Assembly: GCA_033977485.1 (NCBI GenBank)
Contig: CM066983.1
Location: forward strand, 60,321,010-60,385,009
DNA: 64,000 nt
Reading direction: 5' to 3'
DNA from: Hydrangea macrophylla
Lineage: Eukaryota; Streptophyta; Magnoliopsida; Cornales; Hydrangeaceae
Part shown: in pieces, positions 32,718-44,496 of the stretch
How positions within the stretch are numbered: the first letter of the stretch is position 1
Layout of the letters: every line of letters begins with the position of its first letter
Program-made: the position numbers and the translations under genes
The notes under the pieces: model-generated
What the model was told of the DNA's origin: nothing
The model's input: only the letters and a program-made list of their open reading frames with translations
Databases searched by the model: none

Positions 32718-33460
32718 GTGTCCATGAATGCGGTGGATGGTTTATATCCTTAACGAGTAAATGGACAGAATGATGGTATATCTATATATGTGAAATGATT
32801 GAGTCTGTTCTTCTAGAAATTATGTTAATATCAATGTTTGAGTAACAAGACGATAAGGGTTGGTTTATGAGGTTGAATAAAGGAACAAGATATTGTTATC
32901 ATTATACAAAGATTGTTAACTCGTGTTTTTATAAGCTCGTGTTTACTTCAGATAATTGGTACCTCGTTAATTTTTACTTACTCAGCTCTCAGTAAGCTGA
33001 CGACCTTTTATTGCCTGGATTTTCCCCGTCCAAACTATCCTGTACCTTATTCTGTAAGTGACGGATCTTACAATGATGGTTACCATCCGAGAGAGGAATA
33101 CACAGAAGGTGGCCACTGATGATACCTATGCCAAAGAGGATTTCTATGCTGATGTTTATGCCAGTTAAAGACTTGGAGATAGTTGATAGTTATATTTCCG
33201 CTTAGACTGTTTTGTTATATTTGTTACCTGGGCATATGTTGCTTCCAAACCTTATATACTTCTGCTGTAGCTTTTCAGTTGTAATAACTCTGATGTTTTA
33301 ATATAGTAGGTTTCCTTTATATTATTGTGGGTTGTTCTTTCTATTATCTAGAACTGTGTGGTGCGGAAAATTAGTGACATTCACCAGTCATTGCCTATGG
33401 ACCTATAAAGAAAATTTATTTTTCTCTATTTATGTTATTCCAGGGCGTAATAGGATTTTT

Positions 33461-33477
33461 TGTATCAGAGGCCTAGG
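33461..33477 (+). other. primer-binding-site-like sequence after the second LTR
   Basis: TGTATCAGAGGCCTAGG, nine bases after the estimated LTR end, resembles the initiator-Met-tRNA site TGGTATCAGAGC used by many plant Ty3/gypsy elements, with changes at the start and one extra G. This supports the LTR end near 33452. Confidence 0.6.
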
Positions 33478-33605
33478 TTTGTGATACTTTCGTTCACTAA
33501 TCATCCCACACCATATGGTCCTAGTATGTTAAGATTTCTTGAGATAAGATATGAGTTGAGATAAGATCGTCCATCTGACGATAGATAGTTTCTTTGCAGG
33601 ATAGC

Positions 33606-33945
33606 ATGGCTCCAGAGTTTCATCAGTTTGTTACCGATGCTTATGGAGGACACGTCATTTATGGGGATACCGTGGAGCCAGCTAACCCAGAGTTTTATCG
33701 TGAGCGAGTGTGCCAGATAGCTAGTCGACATTTGGAAGAGGACATATGGAGAGCACTTTATGTGACTGCGAGTATGCATATGGATGCTTACCATTCTGCG
33801 AGAGTTGGTAGAGATATTTGTCAGGAGATATTACGGTTAGTTCAGAGTAAGCCAGAGATGGATGAGATTGAGCTGAGAGCCATTTTAGCCGTTCCACCAG
33901 AGCCTGTAGCTGTACCAGCAATGACAGCCCCACCATCGCCGGTAC
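33606..33945 (+). pseudogene. truncated gag start of the CAATCGATTG-family element
   Basis: ATG at 33606 opens a frame of 113 codons (MAPEFHQFVTDAYGGHVIYG..., then a helical stretch REDICQ-like and a Pro/Val-rich tail). It stands about 130 bp after the primer-binding site, where gag is expected. It runs into the CACTA 2 end at 33946 and has no continuation after 44496. I do not recognise a named gag family; the call rests on position. Confidence 0.5.
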
Positions 33946-33967
33946 CACTACACCAAAATGGCCAATT

Positions 33968-35139
33968 TGTCACGGTGAAATTTTGAGTCAACGTGAGAAA
34001 TGATCTTATCCTCCAATGCGGCAACTTCTTCAGTTATCTTCTTTTTTCCCTCACTTTTGGACATTGGCAACCCGATATGAAGTAGTTGCCTCTTAGAGAT
34101 GCGTGAACCCACAGCACGAACCCCTTCCCTTTTGTCCTTTCTAAATACTTGAGTTAACTCGTCATTGTCAAAGTCTTCACAATTATTACTATATCCATCG
34201 TCAGTCAAGTCACTGCTTTTTCTTAAATTTTCAATTGCCTTTATTTCACCCTGTAGTCATTTAAAGTAAATATTGTGATAATACACTAAAAAAATTAAGC
34301 TATGAATTAAAAACTACAAACAATATGTTACTCACATATTTACTCTTAGCACTCCCATCACTATGCTCATGTGCCACCAACCATTTGTCAACACGATTGT
34401 AGTGTTTGCCAGGATTTTCTTTTCGCTAGATATTGAAATTTAACAATTGTTAACTGTGGAAAACTTGCATTAAACAAAAAAAGTGTAAGGAATTATACGC
34501 ACCATTAAGTATAGTTTCTGAGCATAGGAACGACGCCCAAGACAATGGGGAATCTTAAGTTTTTTTTCTGTTGTTCAAATTTCTAGCAATTTGCTCCACC
34601 TTTGTTGGATCTCTCTCATTTTCTAAAAACTTTGCCCATAAATGTGGATCAACACATTTTGGCACGTCATGATGACCTTTCCTCACAAGGTTCCGCAAGT
34701 TGTTTTTGTATGTCCTAAATTTTTGGGGCCACGACTTCTCTGCAAATGGGCGAGCCACGGATTGTGGAACATCAAGTTCAAATTCAACCTAGTAGTAGAA
34801 TAGAATAGTTATGTTAAAAAGAAAATATTAACTAAACCAACTAATTAAACAAAGAGCCTACACACAAAAGTTTACCATTAAAGCATTCCAAACATCGTCT
34901 TTGAAATTCTTTGGCACTTTTCGCCAATCATTGTAGCTAATTGGAATGTGATTTCTCACAAAATCTCTGGTACGACTACTCCATATCTTCGAGTATTCAC
35001 CCACCACAGACCCGTCATTTTCAATTGTGACTTTCATTTTTTCTTTTGGGACTTTGCCTCCCGATGACTCAGATGCGGGCGGGACTGAAGAAGATGGTTG
35101 GGATGAACTCGGGTTAAAATTACCTCCACTTGATGTCAT
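33968..35139 (-). pseudogene. TNPA-like gene of CACTA 2, truncated
   Basis: Exon 1 (35139 to about 34874) starts MTSSGGNFNPSSSQPSSSVP and ends WRKVPKNFKDDVWNAL. Exon 2 (about 34789-34500) has FAEKSWPQKFRTYKNNLRNL and FLENERDP. Exons 3 and 4 follow (KWLVAHEHSDG; EDFDNDELTQVFRKDKREG). A one-base insertion in an A run near 34560 shifts the frame. After the segment DKIISHVDSK the match to CACTA 1 stops and the terminal repeat follows within about 40 bp, so the whole Tnp1-like C-terminal domain (about 130 residues) has been deleted. Confidence 0.78.
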
Positions 35140-35341
35140 AATTTCAATGCCTGTCATTTGAAAACAAGTTGGTAGTATGCGAACAACAATGATAACAAAG
35201 AATAATAATTAACGCATAACAATTATCTAAAGAAAAGTAAAGTTTTGCATTCAATCAAGTAACAGTACAAAAAGTCGTACAATCCAAACAAAAATATGGT
35301 TAAAACTCAACATAGAGGCAATTAATGCAAGATAAATAACA

Positions 35342-38300
35342 CTAGGCAGATCCATGCTGCTTCAACAGATCTTCCAAATGAGGTTGGTCTTCAAGAGTAG
35401 ATTGGAAGACACTTGGTATCTCTAACTCATCTACTCGACTGGTCAATCTCTTCGGTGAATGGATAACCACCCACCAATTCGGATTTCTAAGGTCTTTTGA
35501 ATAGAAGACTTGACTCGCCTCGGAAGCAAGAATGACAGGCTCGTCGAGATCATTGGCATTACTCTTTAACTTAGCAAAATTTACCATCACCAAGTTAGAG
35601 TCCGGACAGTGTTTACAACCATTGGTCTTGTCCTTCACCGCCACCCAATCGCAATAAAACACTACCTCTTTAAATATTGTATAGTATAACTCAATTATTT
35701 GTTTGATAACCCCATACCACATTGTCCAAGCATCCTTGAGCCTTTTATCACTTTTTCTTGCCCTAAATGTAGTCCATGCCTTCATGCAAACACCGCTATC
35801 TTGCGTGACAACAGTTTTGTCTTGAGACTTAGGAGAAAATACAAAACCATTAACGCGATACTTTTTGTATGTTTTGACCGTGTGCTTTGGCCCTTGAACT
35901 AACCGCCACAAAATAGCATTTGTCTCAGTCTCACCAGAAGACACCAACTGTTCAATGGAAACACTCTCATAAGTACAATACGAATCTAACTAAATAAACA
36001 ACATATGTTAGTATTCTTATTTCTTGTGGACTGAGGAATACCTTTTCATATAACCAAGGGATGAAAAAAGTTTGTATCTCTACTTCTGTGATTGTAATCT
36101 TCTTTCCTTTATCGCAAGTGGAATGTCTTAACGCTTTATACTCACTGAAATTTGTAGTTTATATATTAGTAGTTATATGTGGATATGTTCAATATATATG
36201 TTACAAATGCCTCAAACCTGTAGTAGTCGTTGAGTCTGTGAACGTCAAGTCGAAATAGTACCCATCTACGTATTTGTTGAAATTGTTCAGATTCCAACGT
36301 TATAGTTTTATCATCGAGCAAAGGTCCTTCATCAAAAAACTCATCATTGTCCTCTAAAAAGGCTTCACGAGTACGTTTGTGATTTCCTTCGAGTGGGTTT
36401 GGCATATATTCCATGCAATACCTAACGGATTCTCCAACAACATAAGACTCAACAATCGATCCTTCAACGTACCTTTTATTGCTAGGTATGTCTTTAAATT
36501 CCTTCATTTGCCTATTTGTATGAGTAGAAAAAATATGTAAGTCTATAAAGCCATGTCATTTTCCTATGGATGAATACATATAAGAAAATGAGTTTACCGT
36601 TCGAAAGGATACATCCATCGAGGTCCGGTAGGTCCACAAATCAATGCCTCATCAGCTAGATGCACCATGAGGTGGATACTGATATCAAAAAATGATGGTG
36701 GAAAGTGTTTTTCCAACATACACAATGCCTCTGCAACCATATATTTGGCTCTTTGGATATCCTTTCAAATCAAGACTTTTGAGCATAGTATGTTAAAGAA
36801 TAAGCTTAATTGTTAGATAGCTCATTGCAAATCTCGATGTTTTGGAAAGGCATGTTGAAGCAATACGGGTAACAAATATAGAACAATAACATGATAATCA
36901 TGTGACTTCAACGAATGCAAACTGGGTGGGTTAAGAGTGACAATGTTGCTCAGGTTAGATGAAAAACTAGTAGGGAGCTTCAAATCTTTCAAAATTTGAC
37001 AAAATTCTCGTTTCTCATCTTTATCCAAGTAGAATGATGCTTTTGGCTTTATCTGTTTCCCTGTGAGCTCATCTACTTGCATCCACTGGCTGCTGTGTAT
37101 GCCAATGTGCTTCATATCTTCACGCGCATTTATTTTATCCTTTGTTTTGTTTTTATCATCTAGGATTGTGCAAATTAAATGCTCAGCGACATTCTTCTTG
37201 GTGTGCATCACATCAAGAACATGTCGAACTTGATGAGAGCTCCAGTATTCCAAATCAAAGAAGATGGACCTTTTATACCATGCCTCTCTCGGTTCATCAT
37301 CAGTGCAGCCCATCCTCCTTTTTCTACCCGAAACTTTTGGGATCTTTCCAGGAACAAACTTTATCTGACTTAACTTTTCCAAAAGTGCATCTCCATTTAA
37401 CCGAGAAGGAGGATCACAATGTTCAGGTAACCTAAGCCCCAAATACCCCCCACTCCTAAACGGGTGATTCATGCCAAGGAAAATACGGTAGTTTGTGTAC
37501 ACTACTTTCTTACTGTGCTCTAGTCGGATGGATCGAGTGTCATCTCCACAAACAGGACAGGCTTTATAACCATGTGTTACACACCCAGATAAATTCCCAT
37601 ATGCGGGAAAATCGTGAATCCCCCACATTAGCATAGCTTTCAACGTAAAAGGTTGCATTTTGTACATGTCAAAAGCTGGCACTCCTTCTTCCCACAGTTG
37701 CTTTAACTCCTGTACTAGAGGTTGAAGGAAAACATCAATGTCTTGACCTGGTGCCTTTGGCCCAGGAATTAGCAAAGACAACATTTGAAACTCTCGTTTC
37801 ATGCACAACGATGGTGGGAGATTATAAGGCACCGTAATGACTGACCAACAACTATAACTAGAGGATTGAATACCATGCGGATTAAACCCATCAGTTGTAA
37901 TTGCAAGCCAAACGTTGCGCCCTTCTTTAGCAAATGTTGGCCATTTAATCTTAAACCTTCCCCACTGAGGAGAATTAGAAGGATGCCTCAGATACTCCCA
38001 TGAAGAGTTCGATCGATCGTGCCATGTCATTTCGTGCGCTATCCATGGTATAGTATACAATCTCACAAGTCTTGGAATCAAAGGAAAATGTCTTAACACT
38101 TTCAAAGGCTCTTTGCAAACTCTACCTCCCTTCTTTGTTCTCACAACATATCTCGGTTCTCCACATTGAGGACATTGCTCCTCATCTTCATTATCTTTTC
38201 AATATAAAATACAATTATTGACGCATGCATGAATAAAGTTTGCCTTCATCCCCAAGTCTTTCATCATACACTTCATGTGTGGATATTTCTCCGGTAACGT

Positions 38301-38930
38301 ATTTCCCTTTGGGAGCCACCTTTTCAAGATGGTCAAAAGTGCCATCACACTATTTCCCGACCAACCAAATTGCTTCTTAATGTTGTGCAGTTCCACTATC
38401 GCAGAAAGAGTTGTATCAGGACCCTCACATGAAGGGTACAATTTCTCAGTTGATAATCTTTTATATTCATTGTATTTCTCATTACCCACATACGGTTCTT
38501 CTGAAACTCCAGCCTGACCACTATCATCCACATGAGTTTATTCATGCATTCCGTAAGAAGCGTCAACAAGATTCTCCATCCCAAGCCCTCCAACCTCGAT
38601 GTTTTCTTCTTCAATGTTTTCTCCATGAACCTCTTCTATTAGCGATTGATCTATCGAATTCATAGATGGTTTTTCACCATGGAAAGCCCATAGAGAATAT
38701 GTCCTATCTATGCCCCTCCTAACGAGATGATTTCTGACATCTAATGGAGTGTGTCGATTTCTATTTCGACACTTTACACACGGACAAGATAACGTTGACA
38801 ACTGTCCAACATTATTTGTAATTGCAAATTCAAGAAACACGTCAACCCCCTTTATATATACTGGACCAACTCTATTGCTTTCATTCATCCACTCTTTGTT
38901 AATGGGTCGTGACATTCTGCAATTCAACAT
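35342..38930 (-). pseudogene. TNPD transposase gene of CACTA 2
   Basis: Domains in order: the transposase-associated domain (residues 1-100: VFLEFAITNN, CPCVKCRNRNRHT, HGEKPS), a linker (KLYPSCEGPDTTLSAIVELH), the transposase_21 core (HEMTWHDRSNSSWEYLRHP, ITTDGFNPHGIQSSSYSCW, GCVTHGYKACPVCGDD, DVMHTKKNVAEHLICTI), DUF4218 (LKLPTSFSSNLSNIV; CGPTGPRWM) and DUF4216 from 35947 to 35342 (YCDWVAVKDKTNGCKH). This is the full-length layout missing from CACTA 1. In-frame stops lie at 38538 (TAA), 38199 (TGA), 36822 (TGA), 36813 (TAA) and 36765 (TGA). Three of these can be compared with the CACTA 1 copy, and two of them are plain C-to-T changes. It would cut and join element ends if intact. Confidence 0.85.
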
Positions 38931-39544
38931 GAACTAGGTGAGAGGTTGTTAGGGTTAGTTTTCTGTTTGTTTTTCTTTTCCTTTTGATTTTTTCTGTGGA
39001 GGTTGTGAACTAGACGCAGTTTTAAACAAAGAGAAAAAAGAAAGGAAAATAATTCAAAATGTCCCCTTTAAAATGGTCTAATAACCCAAAAAAAAGAAAA
39101 GGGACAATGGGAGAGGGAAAGGACACCTGCAAACAAAGAGAATCCCGGCAAGGGATACAATCAATATGCAAACAACATTGTAAATAAAATGGGGTCCACG
39201 GGGGGAACTCCCAACAATTGTGAGAAGGGACTGCCCCCTTCCCACTCATCATCCCAATTAGGGCACACACGTTGCGACAAGTCACGGGGGACTTGCCACG
39301 TGTTCAGAAACAATGTACATAAATTCAATAGCCTCACTATCCTAAGGCTCTATTTTATAAAAGCAATGAAATGAAAGCATACAAAAAATAGCTAGGGAAA
39401 AGCCAAACCTTTGAGTGTGAAATGCCAAGCAATTCCTTCCAAATAGTAGCAAGCAAAACAGATGGGATGGTGGGGGATCAAATCCACAAATCCTATTGGA
39501 AAATCTCACGTAAGTATAGAAAGAATGGGCTACTCCTTAACCAA

Positions 39545-39969
39545 TAGAGAGAGAGAGAGAGAGAAAATGCTAGCTACATAGTTTATATGAATTAATTTTT
39601 TTTAGTACTCTCATTGCAAAACGATTAATATCAACACCAATGCTAACCTAGAACATTAATTTAGAACAATACATAACTCTTGAAGTTACAATAAAAGAAA
39701 AAGGAAAAAAATGGAAGAGCAAAGAGCAAATGCTAGCTAACTAGCTAGTAGCTACCTTCAATTGTCAAAACGAACTAATATGTATAAAGAACATGTAAAT
39801 GTAATAGTAGCTCCCCCTTAACCAATATATATATATAGAGAAAGAGAGATAGTTTACCACTTAACCAAGAGAGGGAGAGGGAGAGGGAGAGGGAGAGGGA
39901 GAGAGAAAGAGAGAAAGGGAGAGAGTGATAGTTTATATGTATAAAAGACAGGCTACCCCTTAACCAATA

Positions 39970-40014
<45 letters not shown>

Positions 40015-40280
40015 TTAATATAGAGAAAGAATATGTATAAAGAATGGGCTACCCCCGTAACCAATAGAGAGAGAGAGATAGAGAGAGAAAGATAGTTTAT
40101 ATGTATATAACACGGGCTACCCCTTAACCAAGTACTGGCTCAATTATGAACTAGAACTGACTCATTACTTTCCCAAAGACCCTCTTAGTGTGGCCCCAAG
40201 GTCCAGTATAGTTTCTCTCTCCCTCTCTCTCTCTCTCTTTCTCTTTTTCTCTCTCTCTCTCTCTCTATCTCTCTCGTCAT
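39545..40280. repeat. GA/CT microsatellite block with a diffuse longer unit
   Basis: GA runs at about 39549, 39835-39930, 39970-40015 and 40063-40092, and CT runs at 40213-40275. Between the runs the phrase GGCTACCCCTTAACCAATAG and the phrase TAGTTTATATGTATAA recur four to five times, so the block looks like a larger repeat unit carrying an unstable GA tract. Confidence 0.75.
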
Positions 40281-41061
40281 TGCCATTAATCCTAAATCAT
40301 TAAAATATTTCATCAAGAAATAGAACTAGACCAAGAAAACTGACACTAATTAACTCGGGAGTTGTAGATTTGAATAGTTACATGCATGTTGTAGATGATG
40401 TACGAAAAAATGAAGGAAATGGTATAGAATGCAGAGGAGAAAGAAAAGGTTGGAGATCATGTTGCAGATGATGTACGGGCTGCACGCTATATGAATCCAT
40501 TAGTAAAGAGACTTAATGACTGGTACTTTTGAGTTTTGATTATTTAAAGTGAGTTTTAGATTTTTGTCAAACCATACTTACTTTTGTTAAAGATTTAATG
40601 TTATGCTTTCCAAATTTTGTGTCCCAAATTTAATTCCTAACACATGTAGTAGTGGAACCACTTTCAATAATAGTGTGACAACTTCAATATCGTCCAATGA
40701 AAATCAAGTGGACTAACTATTATTTTAATAGTTTCACATAACTAATCAAATGAAATAACAAATTGATTGCTGGAGCAGATTCAGAAAATGAAAAATGGGA
40801 TTAACTACATACACTTCAAGAACACACATTTAGGCACTACAAAAAATTTAGGCGCGATTATGCGGGTAGTAACTACAAGTGATGAACTCCCGCCAATTAA
40901 AACACTCACTCTCAACATCACAAAACTCTCAACTTTGTGGTGATCACTTGCAATTGAGAATATATTGTCAAAACCCATTTGTTTATCCTATTGGTTTCTC
41001 TATTAGAGAATATATTTATAAAAGCATGTAAAGTAATACAGTTTTATCATTTATGTTTCAG
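40281..41061. other. non-coding DNA in CACTA 2 with a stray CACTA-type end
   Basis: I see no gene. At 40836 CACTACAAAAAATTTAGGCG has the form of a different CACTA terminal repeat, but I find no matching inverse end nearby. Confidence 0.4.
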
Positions 41062-41494
41062 ATTGGCACTCTTGTTTCAATTGTGATAGACCTGCAAAGT
41101 TTCATTGTTATTGCTGCCCACATGCCGTGTGCCAGCGCTGCGTCACTGTTGTTGAATTTGGCCATGTTCCTTCTCTTTTGAGCATTTGTTTTTCTTATTT
41201 TTCCTTAGCTTCCACTTCTTTTTCTTTTATCTTTTTTTCTTCCCCCTCCCCACCCCCCTTCACCTATTTCTACTGATTAACTATAAGTCACTGTATACTT
41301 CTCACTTTTTAGGACACTATAGACTTCAAAGATCGAAATACATATGGGTGCCTGTTCATGGAATACTGGGAGATAATCAAGGAGGAAGAGGGCTTGACTC
41401 TAGGAGGCAAAGGTAATGGGTAGCTTTGTCAGAGTGAAATTGGGTCCGGATGATTGTTTTTGGAGAAATATGTATCATCTTGTGCAAGTCACAG
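41062..41494 (+). pseudogene. captured fragment of a host PHD / Plus-3 protein gene
   Basis: Three short coding blocks with splice signals are seen. Block 1 (41062 to about 41168, after a TTTCAG acceptor) reads WHSCFNCDRPAKFHCYCCPH then AVCQRC, a Cys/His pattern of a PHD-type finger end. Block 2 (41313-41411, after TTTTTAG) reads DFKDRNTYGCLFMEYWEIIK then EEEGLTL. Block 3 (about 41419-41494, ending at a GT donor) reads SFVRVKLGPDDCFWRNMYHL then VQVT, the start of a Plus-3 domain. Their order suits plant PHD-SWIB-Plus3 proteins of the NERD / At5g63700 kind, with the SWIB part missing. A one-base shift before block 3 breaks the frame. It lies antisense to the CACTA transposase, as captured host DNA would. 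Confidence 0.6.
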
Positions 41495-41499
41495 GTTGG

Positions 41500-42640
41500 T
41501 TTTCTTAGATATCTTAAAGTCGGTTTACAATTTAATAACTCTGTTATAATTAATTCTTTGTTAAACTAAAATAGCATTAGTTCTTAGAAGAATTAAATAG
41601 AAACTTAGACTTGGACTTACCCGGATCCTATTGTAAGTATTTTCAAATTGGACATAAATTACACTATGCCTTCTTTGATCTACCGAACACTACATTTGTC
41701 GACGTGAAACAATTAGTGACACTTATTAACAAATTAGCATTCTAGGAAGAACGGACATGAGTAATCAATAATAAACTATCGATTAAATATAGACTTTTTA
41801 GCTTTATGTAGAATATAACTCGATAAAGCTGAATACTTCAATTACAATAACATACACTTTGTTGAAGTTTAGGATACCCTATAATTTATCGAACATTATA
41901 CCATTTTCACATAATTTTCCCGTAATTTACTCCCATACTCTGTATATACTAAAGCCATGGAGGTATACATGGAAAGAGAAGATATAAAGAAATTAAAAGT
42001 CACCTGAAAGATTTTTCCAAGCAGCCAGTCACGCAAAGTCAGATGCGATGCACATCAGTCCTACTCATCTCTCCTCCTTGATTTATATTCCACTAATTGC
42101 AGCGAGTCAGCAACCCAGTTCAATTACATGCACAAATAGAGAGACAAATGAGGATTCAAATCTTACGTACATGCACATTTGAGATATATAAAAAATAATA
42201 ATAATAAAAAAAATAAATATAACCCCAGAAGTTACACCTTTGAGTTGAGAAAAAAAAGCTTCAAAATTACTAATGACAATTTTTAATAATTGATTCCTTC
42301 AAATCAAATGTATCAGCTTATCTTGTGTCTCATTTTCTTTTGTCAAGAGGGGTGGTAATAGGGCACGATAGGAGGAATTGTTTACCTAGTGATTGGGTTG
42401 TTAATAACCTAACCCCCTATTGGTGTGGGCTTGCTAGATTGTTTATGGACCCTTTAATACTGAACACTTCATTCATTAATATATTTAATATCCATTATTT
42501 CTAAGTACTCTAAGAAAGTGATAATAAAGACACTGTTCATAGTCATTCCTTCTTGCCTAAAAAGTGCAGCCACAGTTGATCATCCTTTATGTAATGAAAA
42601 CTATTTATAAATGTTCATATTTAAATTAATGCATGTCATG
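41500..42640. other. non-coding DNA in CACTA 2
   Basis: AT-rich, no protein recognised. It may include intron or flank of the captured host fragment. Confidence 0.45.
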
Positions 42641-42642
42641 TA

Positions 42643-42893
42643 CTCCCTCGTCCCATATTTTGAGTCCTATATTTTATTTTGGGATGTCCCAAAATTAGTG
42701 TCCACTTTCCTAAATTAGTATACAATTTTTGCTTACTTTCCAAAACTATCCTTCCTTGAAATCTACACCAAGACAAAATTTAAAATGTTGTTGTAATGAT
42801 TAAGGCCAATTGTGGAAAGTATGTGTAGATTTTTTTTGTCCCCTTAATAAGTTGAGTTCCCAAAGGTGGACTCAAAAAATGGGACGGAATGAG
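42643..42893. mobile_element. Stowaway-like MITE inside CACTA 2
   Basis: CTCCCTCGTCCCATATTTTG on the left and ATGGGACGGAATGAG on the right are inverted ends, flanked by TA (42641-42642 and 42894-42895). The interior matches the copy at 11300 and lacks that copy's extra 120 bp. Confidence 0.8.
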
Positions 42894-43345
42894 TATGATT
42901 TATGTAGATTACGACAAAAGACTTGTACAGTTGATCACAAGAGAAATTGAAATGGGAATAATATTGGAGAATGAACTAAACTCAGAACTTACATGTGTAA
43001 ACGTGAGGTCTGAGAAGTTTGGTGAGCCAAACAGAGACTGAAATTGGCATTTTCTAACAAGTGGGCTGATTTTGTGTTCTTGTGTTATTAATTTTTTTGA
43101 AAGCATCTTGAACCCATCATCATCATCAACTACTTTCTTTAATTCAAAGATATTCCACAATTTACTGGTCTAAGCACTTCTACAGTATCAACCCCAACAT
43201 AGAAGAAATATACATCATAAGTCACAGATCAATAGTTCCATTAGCCAAACAAAAGTAAAGAGGCACTTCGCCATAAAGTAAATCAAAATCTCTATCTACT
43301 AGTTACACAAAATTAATCTAAATACCATAAGGTTTAATTAAGATT

Positions 43346-43748
43346 TGACTCACAAATGGATAATTGGAGGCTTTTGTCATTCCATACAACTAGCAATCCA
43401 AGAGAAGCGAAAAAGCTAAAACCTCCACACAGCGCCCAAGCCAAAGCTTCATACTGAAGGGAAAATTTCAAGGGACAAACAGATCAAGTAAACAACTTTT
43501 TAGGATTTCCCTAATTTGTCACAAATGCAGAACTAAATAGCATCACAATTCTCATATCCAACATCTCTCTATGTGTCTATATGTATTGTGTATATATATA
43601 CAATATATGACTTACAAATGGATATTTGGAGGCTTTGTCAATATTCCACACAGCAAGCAGTCCAAGAGACCCTAAAAAGCTCAAACCTCTACATAGCCAA
43701 GCCAAACCTTCATACTGGAGGGAAAATTTTTAATGGACAAACAGGAAT
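43346..43748. repeat. two diverged direct repeats of about 140 bp
   Basis: 43346-43487 and 43608-43748 share phrases such as ACAAATGGATA, TTGGAGGCTTT, TCCAAGAGA and AGGGAAAATTT in the same order. A further short repeat (AAGTAATATTCAAGCCCTAA) recurs at 43805, 43822 and 43924. They lie in the 5' non-coding part of CACTA 2, close to its terminus. Confidence 0.65.
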
Positions 43749-43759
43749 AAAAAAATCTT

Positions 43760-44320
43760 CAATGTCATTCTGAACAATCAAAGCTAACAAACTCTGCATA
43801 TTCAAGTAATATTCAAGTAATATTCAAGCCCTAAATGGCAACTCAAAAAAATAAGGACACCAAGCCCTAAATCGCAACTCAAAAAAATAAAAAATAAAAA
43901 TTGCAAACCACAAAGAAATCCATGCAAGTAATATTCAAGCCCTAATCTCTCATATCTCTCACTCTCAAATATGAGAGATATGAGAGAAAAAGAAAAAGGG
44001 ATCTGGTAAGAGGAAGAGGGAGAAGGAGGAGAGGACGAGGGAGAAGGAGGATCTGTTTACCTGTCCGGCGGTGGACCGTACCGTTGGTGGAGACTGCCGA
44101 TCTTCTTTAGTTCGTCTCTCTATCTCTCTTTCTCTTCCCGTCTCTCTCGGCTCTCTCTTTCTTTCCCTTCCCTTTCTCTCTCTGTCTTTCTCTCTCTTTT
44201 TCTTCTCTTCCTGCTCAAACAAAACCCAGGTGGGAATTTTCTTTTCTTTTTTCTTTTTCTTTTATCTTTTAATATTTTCTTTAAGCAAATTTTAAATTGG
44301 GCCTATTTTGTAATGGTAAT
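43760..44320. other. 5' promoter-proximal region of CACTA 2
   Basis: No gene is seen. A GAGATATGAGAG inverted repeat lies at 43950-43990 and CT-rich tracts at 44105-44220. This is the expected leader region for the minus-strand TNPD gene, although that gene starts 5 kb away. Confidence 0.4.
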
Positions 44321-44480
44321 ATGCCGTTAGTGGTTATTTTATTACCGTTAGAAAATTCAAAATTACCCAGAGTTGAATATTACTAACGGTATGTATACAT
44401 TTCTAACGGTAATTTACCATTACAAATTTGTAATGGTAATTTACCGTTAGAAAACCAAAACCCTGTGCGTTAGAAAAGTG
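44321..44480. repeat. right subterminal repeats of CACTA 2
   Basis: TAACGGTAA, TACCGTTAG and TAATGGTAAT words repeat in both orientations. They are the counterpart of the TAACGGATAT repeats of CACTA 1 but with a changed sequence, and no such block is present at the 33946 end. Confidence 0.7.
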
Positions 44481-44496
44481 CTGTTTTGGTGTAGTG

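Larger units (their letters stand above)
18559..33452 (+). mobile_element. second CAATCGATTG-family LTR, split by a CACTA and a hAT element
   Basis: It starts TGTAATACCC at 18559 and ends near GGGCGTAATA at 33452; the two ends are near-inverted, as in many Ty3/gypsy LTRs. Removing the CACTA (19588-27686) and hAT (28260-32717) elements with their duplications leaves about 2.3 kb. A TATCAGAGGCC primer-site-like sequence and a gag start follow. The pieces are 18559-19587, 27687-28259 and 32718-33452. It is the 5' LTR of an element whose body is cut off by the second CACTA element. Confidence 0.7.
33946..44496 (-). mobile_element. CACTA (En/Spm) transposon 2, minus orientation, rearranged
   Basis: The ends are CACTACACCAAAATGGCC at 33946 and the inverse ...TGTTTTGGTGTAGTG at 44496; they match for 13 bases. 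TNPD and TNPA-like genes run on the minus strand and are close relatives of those in CACTA 1. The flanking triplets differ (TAC on the left, AAA on the right), and the left end lacks subterminal repeats and the end of the TNPA-like gene. The element, or its borders, has therefore been rearranged or deleted. The right 5 kb is non-coding and holds GA-rich repeats, a captured host gene fragment and a Stowaway-like MITE. Confidence 0.82.

Noticed and set aside
43965..44295. ORFs of Ser/Leu or Arg/Glu on both strands near the CACTA 2 end
   Set aside because: They are translations of CT/GA-rich DNA without any conserved motif.
33946..44496. Reading CACTA 2 as a single clean insertion
   Set aside because: The flanking triplets do not match and the flanks come from different elements, so I report it as rearranged.
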